A stretch of DNA of 64,000 nt from Pseudomonas putida (GTDB lineage Bacteria; Pseudomonadota; Gammaproteobacteria; Pseudomonadales; Pseudomonadaceae). The notes under the pieces are model-generated. The model had not been told where the DNA came from. It was given only the letters and a program-made list of their open reading frames with translations, and searched no databases. Shown here piece after piece: positions 41,456 to 49,768 of the stretch (position 1 is the first letter of the stretch; every line of letters starts with the position of its first letter). A program made the translations under genes and the position numbers. The stretch lies in assembly GCF_001976065.1 (NCBI RefSeq), contig NZ_MNAH01000003.1, forward strand, positions 530,589 to 594,588, written 5' to 3'.

Positions 41456-42543
41456 GGTTTCACCGTCCCGGCAAAGGCCTTCAGCGCGAGCTTGAGCAAT
41501 TCGTTGTGCTGGTAGAGGCCATCGCGATCATCGCCATAGCGCACGATCACCAGGTTTTCCCCGGGAATTACATACATCGCCTGGCCCCAATGGCCCAGGG
41601 CGGCAAACGTATCGGCGGGTGCATCGGGCCAGGGCCGGGCGCCCCCGTCGACTGCACGATTGAGCCACCAGTGGCCACCGGGCACCGCCTCATCCTGGTA
41701 GGCGCGATAGCCCGCGAAGGGCTCGCGATTGAATGCCACCCAGTCTTTGGGCAGCAGTTGTCTATCGCCCCAGCGACCGTCCCGCGCCATCAACAGGCCG
41801 ATGCGGGCCAGATCCCGGGCGGTCAGGTAGGCATAGGACGAGGCGACGAAGGTTCCCGTGGCATCGGTTTCCCAGGTCGCTCGGCGAATGCCCAGGGGGT
41901 TGAACAGCGCGATCCATGGGTAGTCCGCGTAGCGCTCTGCACCGACGATGGTTTTCAGCGCGGCGGACAGCAGATTCGTGTCGCCACTGGCGTAACGAAA
42001 CGACTGCCCCGGTGCCGCGTAGGTGCCGTGATTCGCGGTGAAGGCAGCCATGTCCCGATGACCTCGGGTGTAGAGCATGGCCACCACCGAGGAATTGAGC
42101 GGTGCGTATTCGTAATCTTCCTGCCAGTCCAGACCCGAGGCCCAGTGCAGCAGGTCGGCCATGGTCAGGTCCGGGTGTTTTTGCAGGGGTGGATAGAATT
42201 TGACCACCGGGTCCTGCAGCTTGAACCCGCCTTCGCCATACGCCACGCCGAGGACCGTGGCCATCAGGCTTTTGCTGATGGACCAGGTGAGATGCGGCGT
42301 TTCGGCGGTGGTCGGGCCGGCGTAGCGTTCGTAGATCAACTGGCCATCGCGGATGACGAGCAAGGCGTCGGTGCGGATGCCTTGGCGAGTGGTGTCGTCG
42401 CGGGGTGGGAAAGCGTACTGCTCCAACGCCTCAAGCGCCGGCCCGGTCGCTTCCCGGCCGGTCGACCATTGTTCGGCAGGCCAGTTTTCGGCGTGAGCCG
42501 TCAGGCTGAGCAACATGAAGATCAGTGACAAGCCTTTGAACAT
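41452..42543 (-). CDS. Serine hydrolase, beta-lactamase/class C-like family
   Basis: A 363-residue exported protein. The signal peptide ends AHA-EN. The SxxK motif is Ser88-Ile-Ser-Lys91 (LTWSISKSLMATVLG), typical of class C beta-lactamase-like esterases and peptidases; FRYASGDTNLL may supply the second motif. Resistance activity is not implied. The gene was trimmed to MFKGLSLIFM since the longer frame runs through a REP pair. The small membrane protein gene overlaps its stop. Confidence 0.85.
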   Translation of the reverse strand: MFKGLSLIFMLLSLTAHAENWPAEQWSTGREATGPALEALEQYAFPPRDDTTRQGIRTDALLVIRDGQLIYERYAGPTTAETPHLTWSISKSLMATVLGVAYGEGGFKLQDPVVKFYPPLQKHPDLTMADLLHWASGLDWQEDYEYAPLNSSVVAMLYTRGHRDMAAFTANHGTYAAPGQSFRYASGDTNLLSAALKTIVGAERYADYPWIALFNPLGIRRATWETDATGTFVASSYAYLTARDLARIGLLMARDGRWGDRQLLPKDWVAFNREPFAGYRAYQDEAVPGGHWWLNRAVDGGARPWPDAPADTFAALGHWGQAMYVIPGENLVIVRYGDDRDGLYQHNELLKLALKAFAGTVKP

Positions 42544-42621
42544 GGCGTGGGCTCGCAAGGAATAGCCTGCAGAGCCTAGTCGAGGTTGATGACAGTTCCG
42601 GGATTTGTGTCCCCAATGAGG

Positions 42622-42697
42622 CCGCCTTCGCGAGCAAGCCCGCTCCCACAGGGGAACGCATTTCAACATGTGGGAGCGGGCTTGCTCGCGAAGGCGC
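42622..42697. repeat. Inverted REP pair, closely spaced
   Basis: CCTTCGCGAGCAAGCCCGCT at the left and GTGGGAGCGGGCTTGCTCGC at the right, in opposite order to the other pairs (CTCCCACA arms facing inwards) and only about a dozen bases apart. The right arm reaches the stop of the next gene at 42701. Confidence 0.88.
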
Positions 42698-42700
42698 CCG

Positions 42701-43579
42701 TCAATACACCGCCAACGCCTTGGCCAGTCGCTTGCCCCGTGCACCCGCCGCCAGATCCATCACCGCCTGATCCCGCTGCCACATCGCCGCCCACTCCGGC
42801 GGCCCCTCGGCCAACGCTTCATTGACTTCATCCTTGAGCCCTTCGAACTGCGCAAACAACCCACCGAGCAACACATGCCCCGCCGGGCTGACCGGGGGAT
42901 GTCGACTGACTTCCGCACACCCGGCCAGCAGCGCCAGCAAGCGCAATTGCAAGGCCTGCGGCCAGGCACAGTCCTGGCCGACGCCGTACAGCCAGGCCGT
43001 CATGGCACTCAATACATAGATGTCTTCGAGGGTTCGGAACGGCTTGACGTAGGCATCCCAGCCATCCCCCGCCAGCAGTTCGCACAGTGCGTTGTCCAGA
43101 AACAAGCGGCCATGGCTGATGTCCGGCATCAACGGGATCGGCGGCAGTTTTTCCACCCTCACGCCCGGCTCATCGGGGTAGACCACCGCCAGACTCAGGC
43201 GCGCAGTCTCGCCGGACTGTTCGCTGCGGGTAGCAATCAGCAGCCAGTCGGCGGCATCGCCCGCGGTGACGAAATCCTTGCGACCACTCAAGCGCAAATC
43301 GTCCAGGCGCGTCTGCATGTCAGCCACCCGCAGACTGCGCTGTTCGGTCGCGCACAACGCGCCAAGGCTCAACGGTGCACTTGGCCAAAGCATGCGCAAC
43401 GCTGCCTGATAGCCCACCAGGAACGCCAGCCCCGGCGTCGCCATCATCCGTGCGCCGACCACGGCCAGTTCAAACGGGGTGACGTTGCCCAGCTGCTGCA
43501 ACAACGTGGCGAACCCCTCGCCCAGATCCGGGTTGGCGGGCAAGCGAGCGTGGCGGTTCAACAGGGTTTGCCAGGGCAT
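42701..43579 (-). CDS. Divergent acyl-CoA-dehydrogenase-like protein
   Basis: A 292-residue protein, shorter than the usual 380 of acyl-CoA dehydrogenases. GVTPFELA-like and GLAFLVGYQAALRMLWP helices at the N-terminus, a middle beta domain (LRLSGRKDFVTAGDAADWLL) and helical C-terminus (LEDIYVLSAMTAWLYGVG) match the fold, but I cannot place the catalytic glutamate and the last helical region is cut short. The start at 43579 has GAGGAG upstream; MTALEE at 43603 is an alternative. It is divergent from olsBA by 155 bases. Confidence 0.65.
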   Translation of the reverse strand: MPWQTLLNRHARLPANPDLGEGFATLLQQLGNVTPFELAVVGARMMATPGLAFLVGYQAALRMLWPSAPLSLGALCATEQRSLRVADMQTRLDDLRLSGRKDFVTAGDAADWLLIATRSEQSGETARLSLAVVYPDEPGVRVEKLPPIPLMPDISHGRLFLDNALCELLAGDGWDAYVKPFRTLEDIYVLSAMTAWLYGVGQDCAWPQALQLRLLALLAGCAEVSRHPPVSPAGHVLLGGLFAQFEGLKDEVNEALAEGPPEWAAMWQRDQAVMDLAAGARGKRLAKALAVY

Positions 43580-43734
43580 AAGAGGCTCCTCAAGGGCTGT
43601 CATACAAGCATCACCAAAGCTTAATGGCGATGACACCGGGGCTACATAGCCTGACTTTGCACAACAAGGCTGGATAAAGAAAGTCGATTCGCTGTAACCC
43701 AAAGACGGGTGAGCAGCCCGCACGGAGATTCGTC

Positions 43735-44490
43735 ATGACTCAGATCGCCCGCATCCGCGACACCGGCAACGAACGCCGCCTGCAAGCTGAACGCCTGGTG
43801 GGCGCCGAGGCTTTGCAGCAAGCCCAGGCCTTGCGCTTCAACGTGTTCAGCGGCGAATTCAACGCCAGGCTCAAAGGTGCCGAGCTGGGCCTGGACATGG
43901 ACGACTATGACGCTCACTGCACCCACATCGGCGTGCGCGACCTGAACACCGGGCGCCTGGTGGCGACCACCCGCCTGCTCGATCACACCGCCGCCAGCAG
44001 CCTGGGCAAATTCTACAGCGAAGAAGAATTCAGCCTGCACGGCCTGGTCCATCTGCAAGGCCCGATCCTGGAGATCGGCCGTACCTGCGTCGACCCGGCC
44101 TACCGCAACGGCGGCACCATCGCCGTGCTCTGGGGTGAGCTGGCCGAAGTGTTGAACCAGGGCGGCTACAGCTACTTGATGGGGTGCGCGAGCATTCCGA
44201 TGCAGGACGGCGGGATCCAGGCCCACGCGATCATGCAGCGTCTGCGCGAACGCTACCTGTGCACCGAACACCTGCGGGCCGAGCCGAAAAAGCCATTGCC
44301 GACCCTGGATATTCCATCGAACGTGATCGCCGAAATGCCGCCGCTGCTCAAGGCCTACATGCGCCTGGGCGCGAAGATCTGCGGCGAGCCGTGCTGGGAC
44401 GAAGATTTCCAGGTGGCCGATGTGTTCATCCTGCTCAAGCGCGACGAACTCTGCCCGCGTTACGCCAAACACTTCAAGGCGGCTGTGTAA
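43735..44490 (+). CDS. olsB: L-ornithine N(alpha)-acyltransferase OlsB
   Basis: A 251-residue acyl-ACP-dependent GNAT-fold acyltransferase. [11 protein letters not shown] near residue 36, [19 protein letters not shown] and [20 protein letters not shown] are the PlsC-partner OlsB signatures. It transfers a 3-hydroxyacyl group to ornithine, forming lyso-ornithine lipid. Its stop overlaps the next start by one base (TAATG), so olsA is coupled. Ornithine lipids replace phospholipids under phosphate limitation in pseudomonads; I looked for a Pho box in the short upstream gap and saw none that is clear. Confidence 0.9.
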   Translation: MTQIARIRDTGNERRLQAERLVGAEALQQAQALRFNVFSGEFNARLKGAELGLDMDDYDAHCTHIGVRDLNTGRLVATTRLLDHTAASSLGKFYSEEEFSLHGLVHLQGPILEIGRTCVDPAYRNGGTIAVLWGELAEVLNQGGYSYLMGCASIPMQDGGIQAHAIMQRLRERYLCTEHLRAEPKKPLPTLDIPSNVIAEMPPLLKAYMRLGAKICGEPCWDEDFQVADVFILLKRDELCPRYAKHFKAAV

Positions 44491-45281
44491 TGAGTCGCTT
44501 GCGCGTGTACGCGCGAATCGCCCGGGTGTTGCTGGTGGTCGGGCTCGGCCTGAGCATGGCAACCCTGTTCGGTGTATTCGAACGATTGGGGCTGGCCCAT
44601 TCGATGGAGCGCCGCCAGCGCTGGTCGCGCTTTTTCATGGCGCGCCTGAGCAACGCCCTGCCCTTTGCCGTGACGGTGCACGGTCAACTGCCGAAGGCGC
44701 CGATGCTGTGGGTCAGCAATCACGTGTCCTGGACCGATATTCCGCTGCTGGGGATGCTCACGCCGCTGTCCTTCCTGTCCAAGGCCGAAGTGCGCACCTG
44801 GCCCGTCGCGGGCTGGCTGGCAGCCAAGGCTGGCAGCCTGTTCATCCGTCGCGGTTCGGGTGACAGCCAGTTGATCCGCAAGCAAATGACCCGACACCTG
44901 GCGCACGCCCACCCGCTGCTGATGTTCCCCGAAGGCACCACCACCGACGGCCGTTCGCTGCGCACCTTCCATGGTCGCCTGCTGTCTGCCGCCATCGACT
45001 CGCAAGTGGCGCTGCAACCGGTGGCGATTCGTTATCTGCGCAACGGCGAGCCCGACACACTGGCGCCGTTCATTGGCGATGATGACCTGTTGTCGCACCT
45101 GATGCGCCTGTTTGCCAATGACCGCGGCGATGTGGAGATTCACCTGCTCAAGCCGATTGCCTGCGAAGGTCGCGAACGTGCGGCACTGGCATTCGAGGCG
45201 CAGCAGGCGGTGCAAAAGGCGTTGTTTGGTGAGATCCCGCAAAAGCAGCAAGTCCCAATGCGCCCCGCCATCGCGGCCTGA
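44490..45281 (+). CDS. olsA: Lyso-ornithine lipid O-acyltransferase OlsA
   Basis: A 263-residue membrane acyltransferase of the PlsC family. One N-terminal helix (VLLVVGLGLSMATLFGVF) is followed by the catalytic NHVSWTD (NHx4D) and the FPEGTTT substrate motif. It adds the second acyl chain to lyso-ornithine lipid, completing the pathway started by OlsB. It overlaps olsB by one base. REP pair follows. Confidence 0.9.
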   Translation: MSRLRVYARIARVLLVVGLGLSMATLFGVFERLGLAHSMERRQRWSRFFMARLSNALPFAVTVHGQLPKAPMLWVSNHVSWTDIPLLGMLTPLSFLSKAEVRTWPVAGWLAAKAGSLFIRRGSGDSQLIRKQMTRHLAHAHPLLMFPEGTTTDGRSLRTFHGRLLSAAIDSQVALQPVAIRYLRNGEPDTLAPFIGDDDLLSHLMRLFANDRGDVEIHLLKPIACEGRERAALAFEAQQAVQKALFGEIPQKQQVPMRPAIAA

Positions 45282-45303
45282 GACAATTGCCCTGAAAAAA
45301 TAC

Positions 45304-45402
45304 ACCCCCTGTGGGAGCGAGCCTGCTCGCGATTCGGTTTAACACTCAACAATGATGTTGAATGACACACCGCTATCGCGAGCAGGCCCGCTCCCACAGG
45401 GG
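45304..45402. repeat. Inverted REP pair (REPIN)
   Basis: CCCTGTGGGAGCGAGCCTGC and its inverted partner at the 3' end enclose a 40-base spacer with AACATTG-like inner repeats. It lies between convergent olsA and acpH; the right end overlaps the acpH 3' end. Confidence 0.9.
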
Positions 45403-45403
45403 T

Positions 45404-45982
45404 TTATGTTGCTGGAGGCTTTTGGGCAAAATCCTGAAGCTGCGGATAGAACAACCGGAAATCCTCGCTCAACGGCTCATACAATATCCGCAGTTCCTGC
45501 ATCGCAGCGGCCAATTCTTCCGGCCGGGTCAGGCGCCGCGAAATCCCCCGCAACACCTGCTCCAGCACTTCGAACTCCTGATAGGAACCCAACCAGTCAT
45601 TAGCCACCATGTGCGGCGCGATTTTCGCCAGGCGTTCCGGCAACTGTGGCTGGTTGGACAGTACCCGGTACACGTCCGAGGTGAAGAGCTCCAGCGGCCG
45701 GTCGGCATACATCGCCCAGTCCCGGGCCAGGCAATGGTCGAAAAACACGTCGAGCACGATGCCGGCATAACGCCGCCGCGTCAGGGAAAACCGCGACAGC
45801 GCGCCATCCACCAACGGATGACGATCAGTGAATACGTCGATGCTGCGATGCAGCTGGATGGCCGCTTCGATCTCCGGGTCGAACTGCCCTTGCAGCCGCC
45901 CTTTGACGAAATCGCCATACAGACTGCCGAGCAATTGACCGGGACGCTGGCCACCGAGGTGAAGATGTGCGAGATAGTTCAT
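45404..45982 (-). CDS. acpH: Acyl-carrier-protein phosphodiesterase
   Basis: A 192-residue HD-like hydrolase that removes 4'-phosphopantetheine from ACP. The start MNYLAHLHLGGQRPGQLLGS, then YGDFVKGRL, matches AcpH: MNYLAHLHL is almost invariant. Metal-binding residues are in LHRSIDVFTDRHP and FFDHCLARDW. It is monocistronic and divergent from the arsR-type gene. Confidence 0.9.
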   Translation of the reverse strand: MNYLAHLHLGGQRPGQLLGSLYGDFVKGRLQGQFDPEIEAAIQLHRSIDVFTDRHPLVDGALSRFSLTRRRYAGIVLDVFFDHCLARDWAMYADRPLELFTSDVYRVLSNQPQLPERLAKIAPHMVANDWLGSYQEFEVLEQVLRGISRRLTRPEELAAAMQELRILYEPLSEDFRLFYPQLQDFAQKPPAT

Positions 45983-46036
45983 GGGCGCAGCTTAGCACCG
46001 CGCCCATGTCTGCACACCCAGCATATCGTTATAACC

Positions 46037-46122
46037 CGATATACCGATTTACTCGGTCGTCAGAACGAAATCATATTGGTATATCGCGAAATACCGATTT
46101 AAAGTTCGCTTCATCGCGATAT
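46037..46122. promoter_or_regulatory. Repeated operator region upstream of arsR-MFS-OYE
   Basis: ATACCGATTTA occurs at 46041-46051 and again at 46091-46101, exactly 50 bases apart. ATATCGCGA (46081-46089) and its complement TCGCGATAT (46114-46122) form a 9-base inverted repeat. CGATATA (46037-46043) adds another partial copy. The region is AT-rich next to its neighbours and precedes an ArsR-type repressor, which probably binds here. Confidence 0.6.
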
Positions 46123-46152
46123 AGCGTTTTACACATCACGAGCCCCCAAACC

Positions 46153-46455
46153 ATGAACCTTGAACTCGACGAAATAATAAAAGCCCTGGCGCACCCGGTA
46201 CGGCGAGAAATCCTGCACTGGCTCAAAAATCCGGACGTCGAATTTCCAGACCAGTCCCACAGCAACGAGCACGGCGTTTGTGCCGGGCAGATCGATCAAC
46301 GTTGCGGTTTGTCGCAGTCCACGGTGTCCGCGCACCTGGCAACCCTGCAACGCGCCGGCCTGATCAGCAGCCGTAAAGTCGGCCAGTGGCACTTTTTCAA
46401 ACGCAATGAGGAAACCATCCAGGAATTCCTCAAAGTCTTCAGCAAAGAGCTCTGA
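46153..46455 (+). CDS. ArsR-family winged-helix regulator
   Basis: A 100-residue regulator: LDEIIKALAHPVRREILHWLK at the N-terminus and CGLSQSTVSAHLATLQRAGL as recognition helix. It has Cys46 and Cys54 (VCAGQIDQRCG) but not the classical metal-binding CxC, so its signal is more likely an electrophile or redox event than arsenite. It heads an operon with an MFS exporter and an ene-reductase. Start at 46153 is set by the family N-terminus. Confidence 0.87.
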   Translation: MNLELDEIIKALAHPVRREILHWLKNPDVEFPDQSHSNEHGVCAGQIDQRCGLSQSTVSAHLATLQRAGLISSRKVGQWHFFKRNEETIQEFLKVFSKEL

Positions 46456-46490
46456 CCCTTAACGTCAGCCAGCCGAAAAGGAATTAACCC

Positions 46491-47657
46491 ATGCCCCTCT
46501 CGCTACTCATATTGGCCTTGAGCGCCTTTGCCATCGGTACCACCGAGTTCGTCATCATGGGCCTGCTGCCCGATGTGGCTGCCGACCTCGGTGTATCGAT
46601 TCCCGGCGCCGGCTGGCTGGTGACCGGCTATGCCTTGGGCGTGGCCATCGGTGCGCCGTTCATGGCACTGGCTACTGCCCGACTGCCGCGCAAGGCCGCA
46701 CTGGTCGCGTTGATGGGCATCTTTATCATCGGCAACCTGCTCTGCGCAGTGGCCAGTGACTATAACGTGCTGATGTTTGCCCGCGTGGTCACCGCGCTGT
46801 GTCACGGTGCGTTCTTCGGCATCGGCTCGGTCGTGGCGGCAGGACTGGTGCCAGCCAACAAACGCGCATCGGCCGTGGCCTTGATGTTCACCGGCCTGAC
46901 CCTGGCCAACGTCCTGGGCGTGCCACTGGGCACCGCACTCGGTCAGCAAGCCGGCTGGCGTTCAACCTTCTGGGCAGTGACCGTGATCGGTGTGATCGCA
47001 CTGATCGGCCTGATCCGCTTCCTGCCCGCCAAGCGCGATGAAGAGAAACTCGACATGCGCGCCGAACTGCGTGCGCTCAAAGGCGCCGGTATCTGGTTGT
47101 CCCTGAGCATGACCGCATTATTCGCCGCGTCGGTGTTCACCCTGTTTACCTACGTCGCGCCGCTGCTGGGCGAAATCACAGGCGTGTCGCCCCGTGGCGT
47201 GACCTGGACCCTGATGCTGATCGGCCTGGGCCTGACGGTGGGCAACATCATCGGCGGCAAGCTGGCGGACAAAGGCCTTGCTGCGACGCTGATCGGCGTC
47301 TTCATCGCGATGGCCGTGGTTTCCACCGTGCTGACCTGGACCAGCGTCGCGCTGATCCCGACCGAAATCACCCTGTTCCTCTGGGCCACTGCGTGCTTTG
47401 CCGCCGTGCCCGCCCTGCAAGTCAACGTGGTGACCTACGGCAAGGCGGCACCGAACCTGGTGTCGACCCTGAACATCGGCGCCTTCAACGTCGGCAACGC
47501 CCTGGGCGCCTGGGTCGGCGGCAGCGTCATCGCCCACGGTTTCGGCCTGGCCAGCGTGCCCCTCGCAGCAGCGGCACTGGCGGTATTCGCCCTGCTGGCG
47601 ACCCTGATCACTTTCCGTCAGAGCGGTAATCCCGAACTGGCCCCTGCTACCCACTGA
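46491..47657 (+). CDS. MFS transporter, AraJ/DHA1-like
   Basis: A 388-residue inner-membrane protein with 12 helices: LSAFAIGTTEFVIMGLLPDV at the start and GWLVTGYALGVAIGAPFMA are typical of AraJ-like DHA1 efflux carriers. It lies between the ArsR-type gene and an old yellow enzyme. The unit may remove toxic enones or nitro compounds. Confidence 0.9.
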   Translation: MPLSLLILALSAFAIGTTEFVIMGLLPDVAADLGVSIPGAGWLVTGYALGVAIGAPFMALATARLPRKAALVALMGIFIIGNLLCAVASDYNVLMFARVVTALCHGAFFGIGSVVAAGLVPANKRASAVALMFTGLTLANVLGVPLGTALGQQAGWRSTFWAVTVIGVIALIGLIRFLPAKRDEEKLDMRAELRALKGAGIWLSLSMTALFAASVFTLFTYVAPLLGEITGVSPRGVTWTLMLIGLGLTVGNIIGGKLADKGLAATLIGVFIAMAVVSTVLTWTSVALIPTEITLFLWATACFAAVPALQVNVVTYGKAAPNLVSTLNIGAFNVGNALGAWVGGSVIAHGFGLASVPLAAAALAVFALLATLITFRQSGNPELAPATH

Positions 47658-47679
47658 TACCTCACGAGGGTTGTAATTC

Positions 47680-48729
47680 ATGACGACTATTTTCGATCCG
47701 ATCAAACTGGGCGACCTCGAGTTGGCCAACCGCATCATCATGGCCCCGCTGACCCGTTGCCGGGCCGACGAGGGCCGCGTACCCAACGCCCTGATGGCCG
47801 AGTACTACGTACAACGTGCCTCCGCCGGCCTGATCCTCAGCGAAGCCACTTCGGTCACGCCGATGGGCGTCGGCTACCCGGACACCCCGGGCATCTGGTC
47901 CAACGACCAGGTACGCGGCTGGACCAACGTGACCAAGGCGATCCACGGTGCCGGCGGCAAGATCTTCCTGCAACTGTGGCACGTGGGTCGTGTATCGCAC
48001 CCTTCGTACCTGGACGGTGAAGCACCGGTTGCACCGAGCGCCATCCAGCCCAAAGGTCACGTCAGCCTGGTTCGCCCACTGGCCGACTATCCGACTCCAC
48101 GCGCCCTGGAAACCGCTGAAATCGCCGACATCGTCGACGCCTATCGTACCGGCGCGGAGAACGCCAAGGCCGCCGGTTTCGACGGCGTGGAAATCCATGG
48201 CGCCAACGGTTACCTGCTCGACCAGTTCCTGCAGAGCAGCACTAACCAGCGCACCGACCACTACGGTGGCTCCCTGGAAAACCGTGCCCGCCTGTTGCTG
48301 GAAGTGACCGATGCCGCGATCGAAGTCTGGGGCGCCGGCCGTGTCGGGGTGCATCTGGCACCACGCGCCGACTCCCATGACATGGGCGATGACAACCTGG
48401 CCGAAACCTTCACCTACGTCGCTCGCGAACTGGGCAAACGTGGCATCGCGTTCATCTGCTCGCGTGAGAAAGAAGGCGCCGACAGCCTCGGCCCACAGCT
48501 CAAGGAAGCCTTCGGCGGCCCGTACATTGTCAACGAACGCTTCACCAAAGACAGTGCGAACGCCTGGCTGGCCAGCGGCAAGGCTGATGCCGTCGCCTTT
48601 GGTGTACCGTTCATTGCCAACCCGGATCTACCGGCACGCTTGAAAGCGGATGCGCCGCTGAACGAAGCGCGTCCGGAATTGTTTTATGCCAAGGGGCCGG
48701 TGGGTTATATCGACTACCCGACACTGTAA
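47680..48729 (+). CDS. Alkene reductase (old yellow enzyme, NemA-like)
   Basis: A 349-residue FMN-binding (beta/alpha)8 reductase. It has APLTRCRAD near residue 25, LQLWHVGRVSHP, HGANGYLLDQFLQ with the conserved His and Asn pair replaced by the typical HGAN, and the late FGVPFIANPDLPARL. It reduces alpha,beta-unsaturated carbonyls or nitro esters with NAD(P)H. It ends before a terminator and closes the arsR-MFS-OYE operon. Confidence 0.92.
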   Translation: MTTIFDPIKLGDLELANRIIMAPLTRCRADEGRVPNALMAEYYVQRASAGLILSEATSVTPMGVGYPDTPGIWSNDQVRGWTNVTKAIHGAGGKIFLQLWHVGRVSHPSYLDGEAPVAPSAIQPKGHVSLVRPLADYPTPRALETAEIADIVDAYRTGAENAKAAGFDGVEIHGANGYLLDQFLQSSTNQRTDHYGGSLENRARLLLEVTDAAIEVWGAGRVGVHLAPRADSHDMGDDNLAETFTYVARELGKRGIAFICSREKEGADSLGPQLKEAFGGPYIVNERFTKDSANAWLASGKADAVAFGVPFIANPDLPARLKADAPLNEARPELFYAKGPVGYIDYPTL

Positions 48730-48747
48730 GCATCACCCGACAAAACA

Positions 48748-48780
48748 AAAAAACCCCACTCGAAAGAGTCGGGTTTTTTT
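48748..48780 (+). terminator. Terminator after the OYE operon
   Basis: ACCCCACTC-GAAA-GAGTCGGGT with an internal mismatch, preceded by an A run and followed by seven Ts; usable on both strands. Confidence 0.9.
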
Positions 48781-48882
48781 ATTGGCTCAGTTCACGCAAT
48801 AAAACAAAACACATCTGACAGGAAAGTAAAATATCGCCCTGCTATCTTCAGAAACTCCAACTAACAATCGAAGACTTATATC

Positions 48883-49596
48883 ATGGACGATCCAAAAGAC
48901 AATGACACAAACGACATTCGAACACCTGACAACGAGGAGATATACGAAGACATCCAGCACGTATCCTTCGAGAAAAATGAGCTTAACCAGGCCATTGTCA
49001 CTGCCGCCAATGCCTATTTCGGCTTCCTGTCGGGCTTGATAGAGTCCGTTCACGAACATAACAAAGACAAATCACGCAGGGATAAAGAGCGCCAGAAGCA
49101 TCAGGACAGGCTGGACAAACTTGCAAAAGAAGCCAAGGTAGACGAAGAAGAAAACTGGAAAGCCATCAAACGGGTCAAAACCCACACCACCGTACTGGTC
49201 TATATTTACAATGGCACAGACGAGACCTTTGCACTCGAGAGTTCCACTTGGGATAACAGTATCCATCCAAAAGAAGCCTATGACATTGCACCTTGGCAAT
49301 TTGAATCCTTCAGGCTAAGCAGTGAGATACCTGCGCGTCGCACCCGCCGGTCCAATCTTCCGACGCAAGTAAAACATGGCTTCGGTTATAAGGGCGGCGG
49401 CTTGGCATTCGACTTTTCAACGCTGTTGAAGCTGGTAGTGCCTTACAACCCTTGGACCTTTGAACCGCAGGTTACTGTAAGCAGATCGCATGACATTCGC
49501 TCCATCGGTAATACCCCGCTCAATTGCAAATCCAGCATTACCCGAAGCCTTGATGGCGCACCTTATAGCTATAACGTCGTGATCATCCTGGGTTGA
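48883..49596 (+). CDS. AT-rich orphan gene, unknown protein
   Basis: A 237-residue protein with no signal peptide. Acidic N-terminus (MDDPKDNDTNDIRTPDNEEI), a helix rich in Lys/Glu/Asp/Arg (HNKDKSRRDKERQKHQDRLD, coiled-coil-like, about 60-95), then a beta-rich C-terminal half with many aromatic residues (TTVLVYIYNGTDETFALESS; FGYKGGGLAFDFSTLLKLVV). The gene is visibly AT-richer and uses rarer codons than its neighbours, suggesting transfer. The beta-sandwich-like end is reminiscent of small pore-forming or lectin-like modules, but I recognise no family and claim no function. Confidence 0.65.
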   Translation: MDDPKDNDTNDIRTPDNEEIYEDIQHVSFEKNELNQAIVTAANAYFGFLSGLIESVHEHNKDKSRRDKERQKHQDRLDKLAKEAKVDEEENWKAIKRVKTHTTVLVYIYNGTDETFALESSTWDNSIHPKEAYDIAPWQFESFRLSSEIPARRTRRSNLPTQVKHGFGYKGGGLAFDFSTLLKLVVPYNPWTFEPQVTVSRSHDIRSIGNTPLNCKSSITRSLDGAPYSYNVVIILG

Positions 49597-49768
49597 AACC
49601 AGCAGGATTTCTCTACTGCGACACAAAATCCATACAAAATACGTAGCGAGTTACCTGTCAACCTGACGCGCGTCCGTATATAAAAGCATCCCAGCATGAC
49701 TGCGCGGGCGAAGAGATAACCATCGCCCGCGTTTATTGACAGCGTGTGTGCGAATTACGAATTTTGTT

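Noticed and set aside
41452..42543. Beta-lactamase resistance gene
   Set aside because: The SxxK motif is shared by many esterases and peptidases of this family; the remaining class C motifs are not clear enough to claim drug hydrolysis.
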